From assembly GCA_021648465.1 (NCBI GenBank), contig JAKISR010000003.1:10205-74204 (forward strand): a DNA stretch of 64,000 bases, given 5' to 3'. Source of the DNA: Sulfurimonas sp. (GTDB lineage: Bacteria > Campylobacterota > Campylobacteria > Campylobacterales > Sulfurimonadaceae). This document shows positions 38,795 to 48,399 of this stretch, piece by piece; the first letter of the stretch is position 1, and the number at the start of each line of letters is the position of its first letter. The notes beneath the pieces were generated by a model. It made no database searches. It was not told the origin of the DNA and saw only the letters and a list, made by a program, of their open reading frames with translations. A program made the position numbers and the translations under genes.

Positions 38795-39361
38795 TTATTT
38801 AATTTTTTTCTTTGTGGCCTTATGCATATATAGCCACAAAGCTCCTCCAAAAGTTACAAGTATTATAGGTGCTATCCAAGGTTTATCTCCTATAACTCCA
38901 GCAGCTTTTACCAAAGCATCTCCAGAATAATAACTTCCAAGGCCAACAGCTAAAGTCCAAACTGTAGCACTAGCAATATTTAAAATAACAAATTTTTTAA
39001 AGTCATACTTAGTAAGACCAATAGCTATTGGGATAAGAGTTTTTATGCCATATACAAATTTTTGAATTAAAATAATCCAAGAGCCATATTTTTTCATCAT
39101 TACATGAGCAAGGGCAAGTTTTCTTCTATGTTTACGAAGATTACCCATCATCATGCTTTTTTGATATCTTGCCATATAAAATAGTAAGATGTCACCTATT
39201 GTATTTGCAGTAAAAGCAATAAAGAGGACAAGAGTTAAGTCCATTTTCCCCATAAATGCTAAAACACTAGCACCAATAAGTGCAACAAATCCACCACCTA
39301 AAGAGTATAGGAATAGACCTATATATCCATAAGTTGCTAAATTATTAAATGTATCTTCCAT
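38795..39361 (-). CDS. DedA/VTT-family membrane protein
   Basis: A 188-residue protein of about five membrane segments. GASVLAFMGKMDLTLVLFIAFTANTIGDILLFYMARY and the later FVYGIKTLIPIAIGLTKYDFKKFVILNIASATVWTLAVGLGSYYSG match the conserved VTT/SNARE-associated core of DedA-family proteins, thought to be lipid scramblases or flippases. It lies 13 bases behind uvrB on the same strand and is likely co-transcribed. Specific substrate not known. Confidence 0.85.
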   Translation of the reverse strand: MEDTFNNLATYGYIGLFLYSLGGGFVALIGASVLAFMGKMDLTLVLFIAFTANTIGDILLFYMARYQKSMMMGNLRKHRRKLALAHVMMKKYGSWIILIQKFVYGIKTLIPIAIGLTKYDFKKFVILNIASATVWTLAVGLGSYYSGDALVKAAGVIGDKPWIAPIILVTFGGALWLYMHKATKKKIK

Positions 39362-39374
39362 TAATTAATAGTTC

Positions 39375-41357
39375 CTATAATTTTTTAATTTTTGTTATCT
39401 CATCACGAAGTCTGGCCGCTTCTTCAAAATTAAGCTCACGAGCAGCTTCTTTCATTTTTAAAGATAGCTCTTTTATTATTGCTTTTCTTTCTGATGCTGG
39501 CATTTTATCCATTTTTTTATGTTTTTGGTAAATACCACCATGATTTTCTATCTTTAGATTGGTATCGAGCTTACGAATTGTAGTGGTTGGGGTTATTCCA
39601 TGTTTTTTATTATGAAGTTTTTGAAGCTCTCTTCTCGCAGTAGTTGTGTCAATTGCTTTCTGCATAGATTTTGTGATTTTATTTGCATATAAGATAACTC
39701 TACCATTTGCATTTCTAGCACCACGCCCTATAGTTTGAATAAGTGCTGTCTCACTTCTTAAAAATCCCTCTTTATCAGCATCTAAGATAGCTACTAATGA
39801 AACTTCTGGTAAATCTAACCCTTCTCGAAGAAGATTTATCCCTATAAGTACATCAAATTCACCAATTCTAAGTGAGCGAATAATTTGATTTCTTTCAATG
39901 GTATCAATATCTGAGTGCATATACTGAACTTTTATACCTAAATCTGCAAGGTGTTTAGTTAGTGCTTCTGCCATTTTCTTAGTAAGAACCGTTATAAGAA
40001 CTCTTTCATTCTTAATTGTGATTTTTTTAATTTCATCATGAATACTTTCAACTTGATTATCTGATGTTTTAATCTCTAGTATAGGGTCAAGTAGACCAGT
40101 TGGTCTAATTATCTGTTTAGCTACAACACTTGACATCTCTAGTTCGTATTCTGAAGGTGTTGCTGAAACAAAAAGATAGTAAGGAGCTTTGTTTATATAT
40201 TCTTGTGCCATTAAAGGTCTATTATCAAGTGCGCTAGGAAGTCTAAAACCATAATCAACTAGAACTTCTTTTCTTGCTCTATCACCTGCATACATCCCAC
40301 GATATTGTGGAAGGGAAACATGTGATTCATCTACTATAACAAGATATTCTTGATTTTTTTGTGCAAAATAATCAAGTAGAGTAAAAGGAGCTTCTCCTGG
40401 TTTTTTATCAGTTAGAAGTCTAGAGTAATTTTCAACTCCCTTACACATTCCTGTAGTTTGAAGCATCTCTAAATCAAATTCAACTCTTTGTTTAAGCCTT
40501 TGATGTTCTAATAATTTTCCTTCTTTTGTAAAATAAGCTAGCCTATCATCAAGCTCTTCTTCTATCCTCTTAATAGCACGAGACATTTTTTCTTGTCCTA
40601 CACTAAATTGTGAGGTTGCATATATGGTAACACTTTTGTGATCTTCTAGTCGCTTGTTATCTATAACTTCAAAAGTATAAATAGCTTCTATTTCATCCCC
40701 AAAAAATTCTATTCTAATTGCTTCTTGCTCAAAGTATGGTGGATAAATATCTATACTTTCGCCATTAACGCGGATATGACCACTATCAAAATAACTATCA
40801 TTTCTGCTATAACCCATCTCAACTAAACGAAGTAGTAGTTTTTTTTGAGGTATTTCATCTCCAATTTCTAAGACTTGAACCATATTTAAATACTCTTCTG
40901 GGTCACCAAGCCCATAGTTTGCAGAAACAGAAGCTACAACTATGACATCATCATAAGATAAAAGATTTGCTGTTGAAGAGAGTCTTAATCTCTCTAATTC
41001 ATCATTTATAGCACTATCTTTTTCAATGAATAAATCTTGGCGAGGGATATAAGCCTCAGGTTGATAATAATCATAATAAGATACAAAATATTCAACATGA
41101 GCATTTGGAAAAAATCCACGAAATTCGGAGTATAGCTGTGCCGCTAAAGTTTTGTTGTGAGTCATAATTATAGTTGGCATTTTTACATTTTCTATAACTT
41201 TAGCCATAGTGTATGTCTTACCACTACCAGTTACACCTTCAAGTGATTGATAGCGGTTACCTTTTAGGATAGAGTCACTTAATTCTTTTATAGCTTTTGG
41301 TTGGTCACCAGCTGGTTTATAAGGTGTGTGTACTTTAAAGTTCATCTCTTTTTTCAT
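39375..41357 (-). CDS. uvrB: Excinuclease ABC subunit B
   Basis: A 660-residue UvrB, the damage-verifying helicase-like subunit of nucleotide excision repair. Walker A GVTGSGKT is near residue 42, the beta-hairpin region [14 protein letters not shown] near 95, helicase motifs [17 protein letters not shown] and [11 protein letters not shown] in the second half, and a UVR domain ([14 protein letters not shown]) at the C-terminus for UvrA/UvrC contact. The start could be ATG 41357 or ATG 41345. A nested inverted repeat lies upstream. Confidence 0.96.
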   Translation of the reverse strand: MKKEMNFKVHTPYKPAGDQPKAIKELSDSILKGNRYQSLEGVTGSGKTYTMAKVIENVKMPTIIMTHNKTLAAQLYSEFRGFFPNAHVEYFVSYYDYYQPEAYIPRQDLFIEKDSAINDELERLRLSSTANLLSYDDVIVVASVSANYGLGDPEEYLNMVQVLEIGDEIPQKKLLLRLVEMGYSRNDSYFDSGHIRVNGESIDIYPPYFEQEAIRIEFFGDEIEAIYTFEVIDNKRLEDHKSVTIYATSQFSVGQEKMSRAIKRIEEELDDRLAYFTKEGKLLEHQRLKQRVEFDLEMLQTTGMCKGVENYSRLLTDKKPGEAPFTLLDYFAQKNQEYLVIVDESHVSLPQYRGMYAGDRARKEVLVDYGFRLPSALDNRPLMAQEYINKAPYYLFVSATPSEYELEMSSVVAKQIIRPTGLLDPILEIKTSDNQVESIHDEIKKITIKNERVLITVLTKKMAEALTKHLADLGIKVQYMHSDIDTIERNQIIRSLRIGEFDVLIGINLLREGLDLPEVSLVAILDADKEGFLRSETALIQTIGRGARNANGRVILYANKITKSMQKAIDTTTARRELQKLHNKKHGITPTTTIRKLDTNLKIENHGGIYQKHKKMDKMPASERKAIIKELSLKMKEAARELNFEEAARLRDEITKIKKL

Positions 41358-41395
41358 TGACGGAATTATAACATTTTGTTGGTTTAATGAAATAA

Positions 41396-41477
41396 ATAAA
41401 TTTTACTTTAATTGTGTAGGTATAAAATGATTTTTAGACGTTTAAAATCATTGATGAGTTATTAAAGTAAAATTTAT
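41396..41477. repeat. Nested long inverted repeat (cruciform-like element)
   Basis: ATAAATTTTACTTTAAT (41396-41412) and ATTAAAGTAAAATTTAT (41461-41477) are 17-bp perfect inverse complements. Between them AATGATTTT (41426-41434) and AAAATCATT (41444-41452) form a second stem around a 9-base loop. It lies in the divergent spacer between uvrB and the diguanylate cyclase. No target duplication was seen. Confidence 0.75.
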
Positions 41478-41535
41478 CATATAAAGTGTAAAATGGACTT
41501 AATCGTAGTTTTTAAAAGTGAAGTGAGACACTGTC

Positions 41536-43275
41536 TTGTATAAAAAAAATATATTTCTTAAGGTTATCATTTATGCACCTTTGGTTTTTATCCCATTTAT
41601 CATCATCATCATATTATTAATCTCATTTAAAATATATAATAATAACTTTAATGACAATGTGGAAAAAATAAAAAAAAAATTATATAATATAGAAAAAACA
41701 GCTACTAAAAATAAAGTTAAAAATATTTCTCACCATATTGAATATAAAAAATCAATAATAAAAAATAATCTTACAACTCGTGTTAAAAATAGAGTTGATA
41801 TAGCATTTAAAATTGCAACAAACATTTATAATAAAAATAAAGATAAAAAAACACAACAAGAAATTAAAATAATGATAAAAAATGCTTTAGAAGCACTTGT
41901 GTGGAATGATGGGGAAAATTTTATTTGGATAATAGATTATGATGGAATATTTTATCTTGCACCAAAGTATCTAAAAAAATTAGAAGGTTCGTCTATTATA
42001 AATTTAAAAGATGCATTAGGTAGATTAATTATTCAAGAAGAGATAGCAATATGTAAAGAAAAAGGGGAAGGTTTTTTATGGAATACCTTTACTAAGCCAA
42101 CAGGAATAAAAGATAAACAGTATAAACAAGTAGCTTCTGTTAAAGATTTTGGAAATTATAACTGGTATTTTGGTTCTTCTGAATATTTAGATACTGCAAC
42201 AAAAAAATCAAATAAAAAATTATTAAATACAATTAAAAAAATTGATGAGATAAGCAGCCACTATATTTTTATAATTACTACAAGTGGAGATATATTAATT
42301 AATACAACTATACCAAACTTTGAAGGTAAAAATATTTCTGAAATAGATGATAAGAAAACTAAAAATATTGTTGCAAAAATACAAAATTTAATTAAAAATA
42401 AACAGGAGGCATCATATTCTTATAAATGGATAAATCCAAAAAATAATAAAACAGAAAAAAAATACTCTTATATTCAAAAAATACCAAATACAAATTGGAT
42501 AATTGGTAGTGGATTTTACTTATCATCTATAGAAGAAAAGCTTTCAAAAAAAAGAATAAGTATGTATGAGCTTTTTTATAGTGAATCTAAGAGTATTTTA
42601 TATATTTCAATTTTAATAATAATATTATTTCTTTTTATAGCATATTATATTTCAAAAAAATTACAAAAAAGTTTTATAAAATATGAAACTAATATTGACA
42701 AAAAAAATACTCAATTGATAGAATTAAATGATACCCTCGAAAATAAAGTTAAAGAAAGAACTGCAGAACTTGAAAAAATGAAAAATAAACTTGAAATTTT
42801 AGCAACTATAGATGTTTTAACAAATATTCATAATAGATATTCATTAATGAAAATACTTGATATAGAAATCAGTCGTTCAAGAAGACATAATACACCTTTA
42901 TCAATTATAATGTATGATATAGATTATTTTAAAAAAGTTAATGATATTTATGGACATGATATCGGGGATAAAGTTTTGACATCACTTTCAAGTGTTGTAA
43001 AAAATAATATTAGAGATATAGATATAGTAGGCAGATATGGTGGAGAAGAATTTTTAATAATACTTCCAGATACTACACTAGAAGATGCTAAATATTATGC
43101 TGATAGACTTAGAAAAAAAGTAGAGCAGTATAAATTTAACACTGTTGGTCATATAACTATAAGTTTAGGGTTAGTTGAACTTAAAGATAATGAAAGTCTA
43201 GATGAAGTGTTTAAAAGAGTTGATGATTTGTTATATAAATCTAAAAATGATGGTCGAAATAGAGTTAGTTTTTAA
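41536..43275 (+). CDS. Cache-domain diguanylate cyclase
   Basis: A 579-residue membrane enzyme. A helix at about 8-32 is followed by a periplasmic double Cache-type sensor (DGENFIWIIDYDGIFYLAPK, then NWYFGSSEYLD; second copy YIFIITTSGDILINT and NTNWIIGSGFYLSSIEE), a helix at about 355-375, a coiled coil and a GGDEF domain. The active site is GGEEF, preceded by an intact inhibitory I-site RDID five residues upstream. It should make c-di-GMP in response to a small ligand. The TTG start at 41536 has a weak ribosome site. Confidence 0.9.
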   Translation: MYKKNIFLKVIIYAPLVFIPFIIIIILLISFKIYNNNFNDNVEKIKKKLYNIEKTATKNKVKNISHHIEYKKSIIKNNLTTRVKNRVDIAFKIATNIYNKNKDKKTQQEIKIMIKNALEALVWNDGENFIWIIDYDGIFYLAPKYLKKLEGSSIINLKDALGRLIIQEEIAICKEKGEGFLWNTFTKPTGIKDKQYKQVASVKDFGNYNWYFGSSEYLDTATKKSNKKLLNTIKKIDEISSHYIFIITTSGDILINTTIPNFEGKNISEIDDKKTKNIVAKIQNLIKNKQEASYSYKWINPKNNKTEKKYSYIQKIPNTNWIIGSGFYLSSIEEKLSKKRISMYELFYSESKSILYISILIIILFLFIAYYISKKLQKSFIKYETNIDKKNTQLIELNDTLENKVKERTAELEKMKNKLEILATIDVLTNIHNRYSLMKILDIEISRSRRHNTPLSIIMYDIDYFKKVNDIYGHDIGDKVLTSLSSVVKNNIRDIDIVGRYGGEEFLIILPDTTLEDAKYYADRLRKKVEQYKFNTVGHITISLGLVELKDNESLDEVFKRVDDLLYKSKNDGRNRVSF

Positions 43276-43328
43276 ACTACTTTAAATTATGATAGAATTA
43301 TATAAATATAATAAATATAGGATATTTC

Positions 43329-43556
43329 ATGCAAAACCAGACAGCTTTGGAAAAATTAAATGAAAAAATTTCAATAATATTACAGCAATACCATACTTTA
43401 AAAAGTGAAAATAAAGTTCTTAGAACAGAAGTTATAACACTTAGAAGTGAGAGTGAAATTAAAACTCAAGAGATAGAAAAGCTGATAGAACAAAATACTA
43501 TGAAAGATTTAGAAATAGAAGAAATAGTTGAAAAAATAGAAAGTATTTTAGGTTAA
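43329..43556 (+). CDS. Small coiled-coil protein, ZapB-like
   Basis: The product has 75 residues and is almost wholly a heptad-repeat coiled coil (LEKLNEKISIILQQYHTLKSENKVLRTEV and so on), without a membrane segment. AGGA precedes the ATG. It ends three bases before the ZapA-like gene, and ZapB is a similar short coiled coil that joins ZapA at the division ring. The ZapB assignment is by form and neighbourhood only. Confidence 0.6.
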   Translation: MQNQTALEKLNEKISIILQQYHTLKSENKVLRTEVITLRSESEIKTQEIEKLIEQNTMKDLEIEEIVEKIESILG

Positions 43557-43559
43557 GTA

Positions 43560-43778
43560 ATGAGTAAAAAATTAGGTTTAAACATAGGTGGTCGCCGTTT
43601 TGATGTTGATGTCGAAGATAGCTTTGCTCCTTTTTTAGAACAACAGATGAAACAAGATTTTAATGTAGAGGGAAATAATGAACTTAAAATATTGCTTCAA
43701 GCATATGTTCGTAAAAGTCATGATCTTTTTTTACAAGAGCAAAAAATAGAAGAAATTAACAATAAGTTGGAACTTTAA
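43560..43778 (+). CDS. ZapA-like cell division protein
   Basis: The product has 72 residues. KLGLNIGGRRFDVDVEDSFAPFLEQQ gives the beta-hairpin/alpha start of the ZapA fold, followed by a long helix (LKILLQAYVRKSHDLFLQEQKIEEINNKL) that would pair in the tetramer. ZapA cross-links FtsZ protofilaments. It is shorter than the E. coli protein, as in other Campylobacterota. Paired with the coiled-coil gene upstream. Confidence 0.7.
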   Translation: MSKKLGLNIGGRRFDVDVEDSFAPFLEQQMKQDFNVEGNNELKILLQAYVRKSHDLFLQEQKIEEINNKLEL

Positions 43779-43811
43779 ATAGTGATTTATTCTATTATAA
43801 GTTAAAATTGA

Positions 43812-43817
43812 TATAAT
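43812..43817 (+). promoter_or_regulatory. -10 box of tRNA-Arg
   Basis: TATAAT lies 26 bases before the first base of the tRNA, in a T-rich context. It is the standard Campylobacterota promoter form without a -35. Confidence 0.6.
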
Positions 43818-43843
43818 TTCAGCCTCTTAAATAGAGACGGTGT

Positions 43844-43920
43844 GCGCTCGTAGCTCAGCTGGATAGAGCACTGGTTTGCGGTACCAGAGGTCACAGGTTC
43901 GACTCCTGTCGGGCGCACCA
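43844..43920 (+). tRNA. tRNA-Arg (GCG)
   Basis: A complete 77-nt cloverleaf: acceptor GCGCTCG/CGGGCGC, D-stem GCTC/GAGC, anticodon stem CTGGT/ACCAG with loop TTGCGGT (anticodon GCG), T-stem ACAGG/CCTGT with loop TTCGACT, discriminator A and encoded CCA. Most bacteria use ACG (deaminated to ICG by TadA) for these codons; here G34 reads CGU and CGC directly. Confidence 0.95.
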
Positions 43921-44101
43921 TACTTAAACTCCATTAACAATAAATTTTCAAAATATTAAAATTAATACATCAATTATAAAAGTAGGTATAGTTTTTATTT
44001 AAATAAACTAACTAATTTCCAGCTAATTTTACTTAAAAATTTTATACTATTAGCAATCAGATATAATGCATATGTTTATATTAAGAGGAATTATATTTAT
44101 A

Positions 44102-46363
44102 ATGAAAAGAAAAAGTGAAATAGGTATATACTTAATATTAGTAATCGGTATAATCTTATCTATATCTGTTTATTATATTGTAAATGGTTATGAACGAACA
44201 AAAATTAAAAATTATTTTGAATTTAATGCACAAACTCATTTCTTATCTTTAAAAAGAGATGTTAATAAAAATATTAATCTTGTTAATTCTATGGCAGCTA
44301 TGTTTTCAAGTTCAGTGTATGTTACTAGAAAAGAGTTTCAAAATTTTGTAGATATTGTTTTAGAACAAAATCCTAATATTCAAGGATTCTCTTGGAATCC
44401 ATATATTAAAAATACTGAACAAAATATATATATAGAAAAAGCACAGCAAGATGGTTTTAATGATTTTGAAATTACTGGCTTTAATTTTAATGGAAAAATT
44501 ATAAAAAACCCTAATAAAAAATATTACATTCCTATTTATTATATAGAACCTTATTTAAAAAATAAAAAAGCAATGGGATTTGATATTTCTTCACATTTTG
44601 GAAGAAATGAAGCTGCTAATAAAGCTCGTGATACTGGAAAGTTGGTAATCACTGAGAGAATTAAACTGATTCAAAAAGATGATAATTCTTTTGGTTATTT
44701 ATTGCTTAAAGCGATATATAAAAAAGGAAAGACCATTGATACTCTATCTAAGCGGCGAGAGAATTTTTTAGGATTAGTTGTTGGTATATATAGCTTAAAA
44801 AATTGGGCAAATCTTGTAATAAAGCACTCTAAGCCTATCGATATAGATATTTTTATATCAGATTTATCAGCACCTATTGAAAATCAGTTATTATATTTTC
44901 ACTCATCTAAAACACGCAAAGTAGCACTTAAACCAGAAACATTAAATTTACATGCTTTTGAGAATGGAATGCATTGGAAAAAAACAAAAAATATACTTGG
45001 TCGTGAGTGGTCATTTTTATTTACACCAGCTCCTATGTTTTTTGAAAATAATAAAACATGGAATCCTATGGCTTATCTGATTACAGGATTAATTATCACT
45101 CTCCTCTTAATGCTTTATATATTTACTAAAGCTAGAGATACTGCTAAATTAAAAGATAATTATATAAGGCTGATGAACCAAGAAGAAGAGCTTGAAAAAG
45201 AAGTAAAAAAAAGAACTATGGAGCTAGAGATAGCAAGTAGAGCTAAATCAGATTTTTTAGCAAATATGTCACATGAAATTCGTACACCATTAAATGGAGT
45301 GATGGGGTTTATTGATATTTTATATAAAAATGAAGTAGATGTAGATAAACGCAATAAGCTACAAATCATAAAAGAATCAGGTAACTCACTTCTTATAATT
45401 ATCAACGATATACTTGATTTTTCTAAAATAGAAAATAATAAACTTGTACTTGAAAAAAATACATTACATATTTCAAATTTGTTTACGCATACAGTTGAAT
45501 TATTTTTTTGTGTTGCAAAAGAAAAAGATATATCAATCATTTTGAATATAGATGAAAAATTACCAGAAAAGACAATAGGGGATAGTACACGTATAAAACA
45601 AGTTTTTTCAAATATTTTAAGTAATGCTATAAAATTTGCGAACACCAATAGCAAAATTATAGTAAATATGAACTACTTAAAAGAGGATAAGCAATTATTT
45701 TGTGAAGTTATAGATGAGGGAATAGGGATAGAAGCTAAAAAGCTAAATTGTGTTTTTAAATCATTTCAACAAGCAGATAGTAGTACAACTAGAAAATATG
45801 GTGGTACTGGGCTTGGACTGTCAATTTCAAAGGTACTTATTGAGCTTATGAATGGTGAAATTGGTGTTGAGAGTGAGATAAATATAGGGAGTAGATTTTA
45901 TTTTATATTGCCTTTATTGGTCTCAGATTTAAAAGAAGAGGAAACAGAAGAAAGAGAGATAGAAAAAGGTAAAGTAGAAGATATTCAAAGAAAAAACTTA
46001 AGAGATAAAATTTTAATTGTTGAAGATAATAAAACAAATCAACTGCTATTGACTATGTTACTTGATGAATTTGGCTATAAATCATTTGCTGTGAGTAATG
46101 GATTAGAAGCTACAAAAGAATTTAAAAACAATCTATATAATCTTATTTTAATGGACGAAAATATGCCTATTATGAATGGCACAGAAGCTACTAAAATAAT
46201 TAGAACATTAGATAATGGAAAAGATGTACCAATTATAGCGGTAACGGCAAATGCATTAAAAGGTGATGAAGAAAAATTTATTCAAAGTGGGATGGATGCA
46301 TATTTATCAAAACCAATTGATGCTGAAAAATTAAAGGCTTATCTTAGAAAATATTTACAGTAA
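44102..46363 (+). CDS. CHASE-domain hybrid sensor histidine kinase
   Basis: About 753 residues. A membrane helix near the start is followed by a CHASE sensor (NPNIQGFSWNPYIK, then AMGFDISSHFGRNEAANKARDTG), a second helix near 325-345, a coiled coil, HisKA with NMSHEIRTPLNG (H about 390), HATPase (ILSNAIKFA, GGTGLGLSISK) and a C-terminal receiver with Asp in LILMDENMPIMNG (about 684). The frame opens 12 codons upstream, but a TATAAT at 44062-44067 would overlap that start, so ATG 44102 is preferred. Output partner unknown; an HPt protein lies at 47112. Confidence 0.9.
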   Translation: MKRKSEIGIYLILVIGIILSISVYYIVNGYERTKIKNYFEFNAQTHFLSLKRDVNKNINLVNSMAAMFSSSVYVTRKEFQNFVDIVLEQNPNIQGFSWNPYIKNTEQNIYIEKAQQDGFNDFEITGFNFNGKIIKNPNKKYYIPIYYIEPYLKNKKAMGFDISSHFGRNEAANKARDTGKLVITERIKLIQKDDNSFGYLLLKAIYKKGKTIDTLSKRRENFLGLVVGIYSLKNWANLVIKHSKPIDIDIFISDLSAPIENQLLYFHSSKTRKVALKPETLNLHAFENGMHWKKTKNILGREWSFLFTPAPMFFENNKTWNPMAYLITGLIITLLLMLYIFTKARDTAKLKDNYIRLMNQEEELEKEVKKRTMELEIASRAKSDFLANMSHEIRTPLNGVMGFIDILYKNEVDVDKRNKLQIIKESGNSLLIIINDILDFSKIENNKLVLEKNTLHISNLFTHTVELFFCVAKEKDISIILNIDEKLPEKTIGDSTRIKQVFSNILSNAIKFANTNSKIIVNMNYLKEDKQLFCEVIDEGIGIEAKKLNCVFKSFQQADSSTTRKYGGTGLGLSISKVLIELMNGEIGVESEINIGSRFYFILPLLVSDLKEEETEEREIEKGKVEDIQRKNLRDKILIVEDNKTNQLLLTMLLDEFGYKSFAVSNGLEATKEFKNNLYNLILMDENMPIMNGTEATKIIRTLDNGKDVPIIAVTANALKGDEEKFIQSGMDAYLSKPIDAEKLKAYLRKYLQ

Positions 46364-46374
46364 TTTTATATAAG

Positions 46375-47115
46375 TTAAGTATTTATTTTTTCTTTTATAG
46401 TTTTTGCTAACTCACTACATTTTAGAATTTTTTGTTGATAAGAAAACTCATCTTTTAATAATATATCCATAAAAGCACTTCCAACAATCACTCCATCAGC
46501 ACCTTTTACTTTATCTTTTGCAGTATCTTTATTTACACCAAAACCGACATAAGTTGGTGTATTGGTATATCTTTTTATTGATGATAAAAATGATTGTAAG
46601 TTTTCAGCATTGCCAGAACCAGTTATTCCTGTATATGCAACCATATAGATAAATTTTTTAGAATTTTTTACTATTTCTTGGATGCGCTTATCACTATCTG
46701 TTGGAGCTATAAAACTAATATTTGAGATATTGTTAGAATTAAATAATTTACTGTAAGCTAAGGCTTCTTCATGTGGTAAGTCTGGTATGATAAATCCATT
46801 AACACCTAGCTCGCTTGCATATGGGACTAGCTTATCCATGTTTTGCTGATAAAAGCTATTAAAATAACCCATCCAAAGAGTGTCTACTTTAGGTGCAATC
46901 TCTTTTGATATCTCTAATAGATGTTTAAATTTAAAGCCAAGCTCTAATGCTTTATGACTTGCTTTTTCTATCAATGGTCCATCAGCAACAGGATCAGAAA
47001 AGGGAATACCAAGCTCAAGTGTATCTACACCATTTTCACTAAGTGCTAAGGCTAAGTCAACAGTAAAAGATTTTTCAGGATATCCAGATGTTATATATGC
47101 TACAAGTTTTTTCAA
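46375..47115 (-). CDS. trpA: Tryptophan synthase alpha chain
   Basis: A 246-residue TIM-barrel subunit that cleaves indole-3-glycerol phosphate. Catalytic E34 and D45 lie in TLELGIPFSDPVADGP; the phosphate-binding VGFGVN and GVIVGSAFMD segments are present near the end. It overlaps the HPt gene by four bases and is separated from other trp genes in this window. It ends 12 bases from the hybrid kinase stop, convergent. Confidence 0.95.
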   Translation of the reverse strand: MKKLVAYITSGYPEKSFTVDLALALSENGVDTLELGIPFSDPVADGPLIEKASHKALELGFKFKHLLEISKEIAPKVDTLWMGYFNSFYQQNMDKLVPYASELGVNGFIIPDLPHEEALAYSKLFNSNNISNISFIAPTDSDKRIQEIVKNSKKFIYMVAYTGITGSGNAENLQSFLSSIKRYTNTPTYVGFGVNKDTAKDKVKGADGVIVGSAFMDILLKDEFSYQQKILKCSELAKTIKEKINT

Positions 47116-47516
47116 TTATTTTCCAAGTCTGGTAATTTAAGTAGAGAATATTTTATATGAGTTAGTTCGTTATCTAATTTTAAATCATCACTCCAAGCAG
47201 CATACATATCACTTATTTCAAGTAACCAGTTTACAGTTTCTTCATTTATACATTTATGCTCGGTTCTGATTATTTCAAGTATGTCTTCAACAAAGGATGA
47301 AAGTTTTGTCATCTGTTTTATTTGTAAAAAAGCAGAAGCAGATTTTATATTATGAAAAATACGAAAAAGCTCATTAATACTATGTTCAAACATATGTGGC
47401 TTAGATAAGTCTATAATCATAGTTTCCATGCACTCAGTCATAATAGTATAGTGATCTAAAAATTCATCAACTATCTCATAATCAAAACTAGAATCTAAGT
47501 TACTTCTTACACCCAT
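47112..47516 (-). CDS. HPt-domain protein
   Basis: The product has 134 residues, all helical. FRIFHNIKSASAFLQIKQMTKLS contains the HPt signature, with a phosphorylatable His followed three residues later by Lys and then small residues, as in CheA P1 domains. It has no kinase or receiver domain. It may relay phosphate from a hybrid kinase, with the one at 44102 an obvious candidate. AGGAG (complement of 47526-47530) is its ribosome site and a minus-strand TATAAT (47542-47547) its -10. Confidence 0.8.
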   Translation of the reverse strand: MGVRSNLDSSFDYEIVDEFLDHYTIMTECMETMIIDLSKPHMFEHSINELFRIFHNIKSASAFLQIKQMTKLSSFVEDILEIIRTEHKCINEETVNWLLEISDMYAAWSDDLKLDNELTHIKYSLLKLPDLENN

Positions 47517-47560
47517 AAAGTATTTCTCCTATATAGTTAAAATTATAGCAATTTTTAGTT

Positions 47561-47589
47561 AAAATACTTTTATTAAATAAAAGTATTTT
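47561..47589. promoter_or_regulatory. Perfect inverted repeat at the panB promoter
   Basis: AAAATACTTTTA (47561-47572) and TAAAAGTATTTT (47578-47589) are perfect 12-bp inverse complements around TTAAA. The left arm overlaps the probable panB -10 (TAAAAT, 47560-47565); the right arm ends four bases before the ATG. It may act as an operator or as a 5' hairpin. Confidence 0.6.
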
Positions 47590-47593
47590 AAAA

Positions 47594-48385
47594 ATGAGTA
47601 AAAAAATGACAATAACTTCTATAAAAAAATCAAAAGGTGTTAAACCACTTGTCATGATAACTGCATATGATGCACTTTTTGCAAAATTATTAGAACCCAG
47701 CTCTGATATGATTTTAGTAGGTGATAGTTTGAATATGAGTTTCGCAGGTAGAGATGATACTTTAAGTGCCACTCTTGAGCAAATGATATATCATACAAAT
47801 GCTGTATGTAAAGGTGCAGAAAATAGTTTTATAATTTGTGATATGCCTTTTGGAACTTATATAAATAAAAATGTTGCTCTTGAAAATTCTATAAAAGTTT
47901 TTCAGGAAACAGATGCTCATGCTATTAAAATAGAAGGTGGAGAGGATAAAGCAGATATTATTAAATATTTATGTTCAAATTCAATTGCTGTTTGTGGACA
48001 TATTGGTTTACTTCCTCAATCTGTTCGTGGTGATGGTGGTTATAAGATAAAAGGTAAAACCAAAGAGGGAAGACTACAGCTCATAAAAGATGCAAAAGCA
48101 GTGGAAGAAGCTGGAGCTTTTTGTATGGTTTTAGAGGGTGTAAAAGCAGATGTGGCAGCAGAAATTACAGCGTCTGTTAATATTCCAGTTATCGGCATTG
48201 GTGCAGGCGTAGATGTAGATGGGCAGGTACTTGTTTTTTCTGATATGTTAGGACTTTTTGAAGCTTTTACTCCAAAATTTGTAAAAAAATATATTGATGG
48301 AGCATCTTTAGTTAAATCAGCGGTGCAAAATTACTCTGATGAAGTTAAAAATAGAGAGTTTCCAAAAGAGGAACATACTTATTAA
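47594..48385 (+). CDS. panB: 3-methyl-2-oxobutanoate hydroxymethyltransferase
   Basis: A 263-residue PanB, which adds a hydroxymethyl group from methylene-THF to ketoisovalerate in pantothenate synthesis. MITAYDALFAKLLE, ILVGDSLNMSFAGRDDTL (metal-binding Asp), KIEGG and CGHIGLLPQSV are family motifs; the conserved GIGAGVDVDGQVLVFSDMLGL is near residue 200. There is no Shine-Dalgarno sequence between the inverted repeat and the ATG. It is 14 bases ahead of ruvB. Confidence 0.95.
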   Translation: MSKKMTITSIKKSKGVKPLVMITAYDALFAKLLEPSSDMILVGDSLNMSFAGRDDTLSATLEQMIYHTNAVCKGAENSFIICDMPFGTYINKNVALENSIKVFQETDAHAIKIEGGEDKADIIKYLCSNSIAVCGHIGLLPQSVRGDGGYKIKGKTKEGRLQLIKDAKAVEEAGAFCMVLEGVKADVAAEITASVNIPVIGIGAGVDVDGQVLVFSDMLGLFEAFTPKFVKKYIDGASLVKSAVQNYSDEVKNREFPKEEHTY

Positions 48386-48399
48386 TGGAAAGATATTAG

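Noticed and set aside
45160..45654. Long minus-strand frame (164 codons) inside the hybrid kinase gene
   Set aside because: It is the antisense of the conserved HisKA/HATPase region; Ser/Phe-rich composition is typical of a shadow frame.
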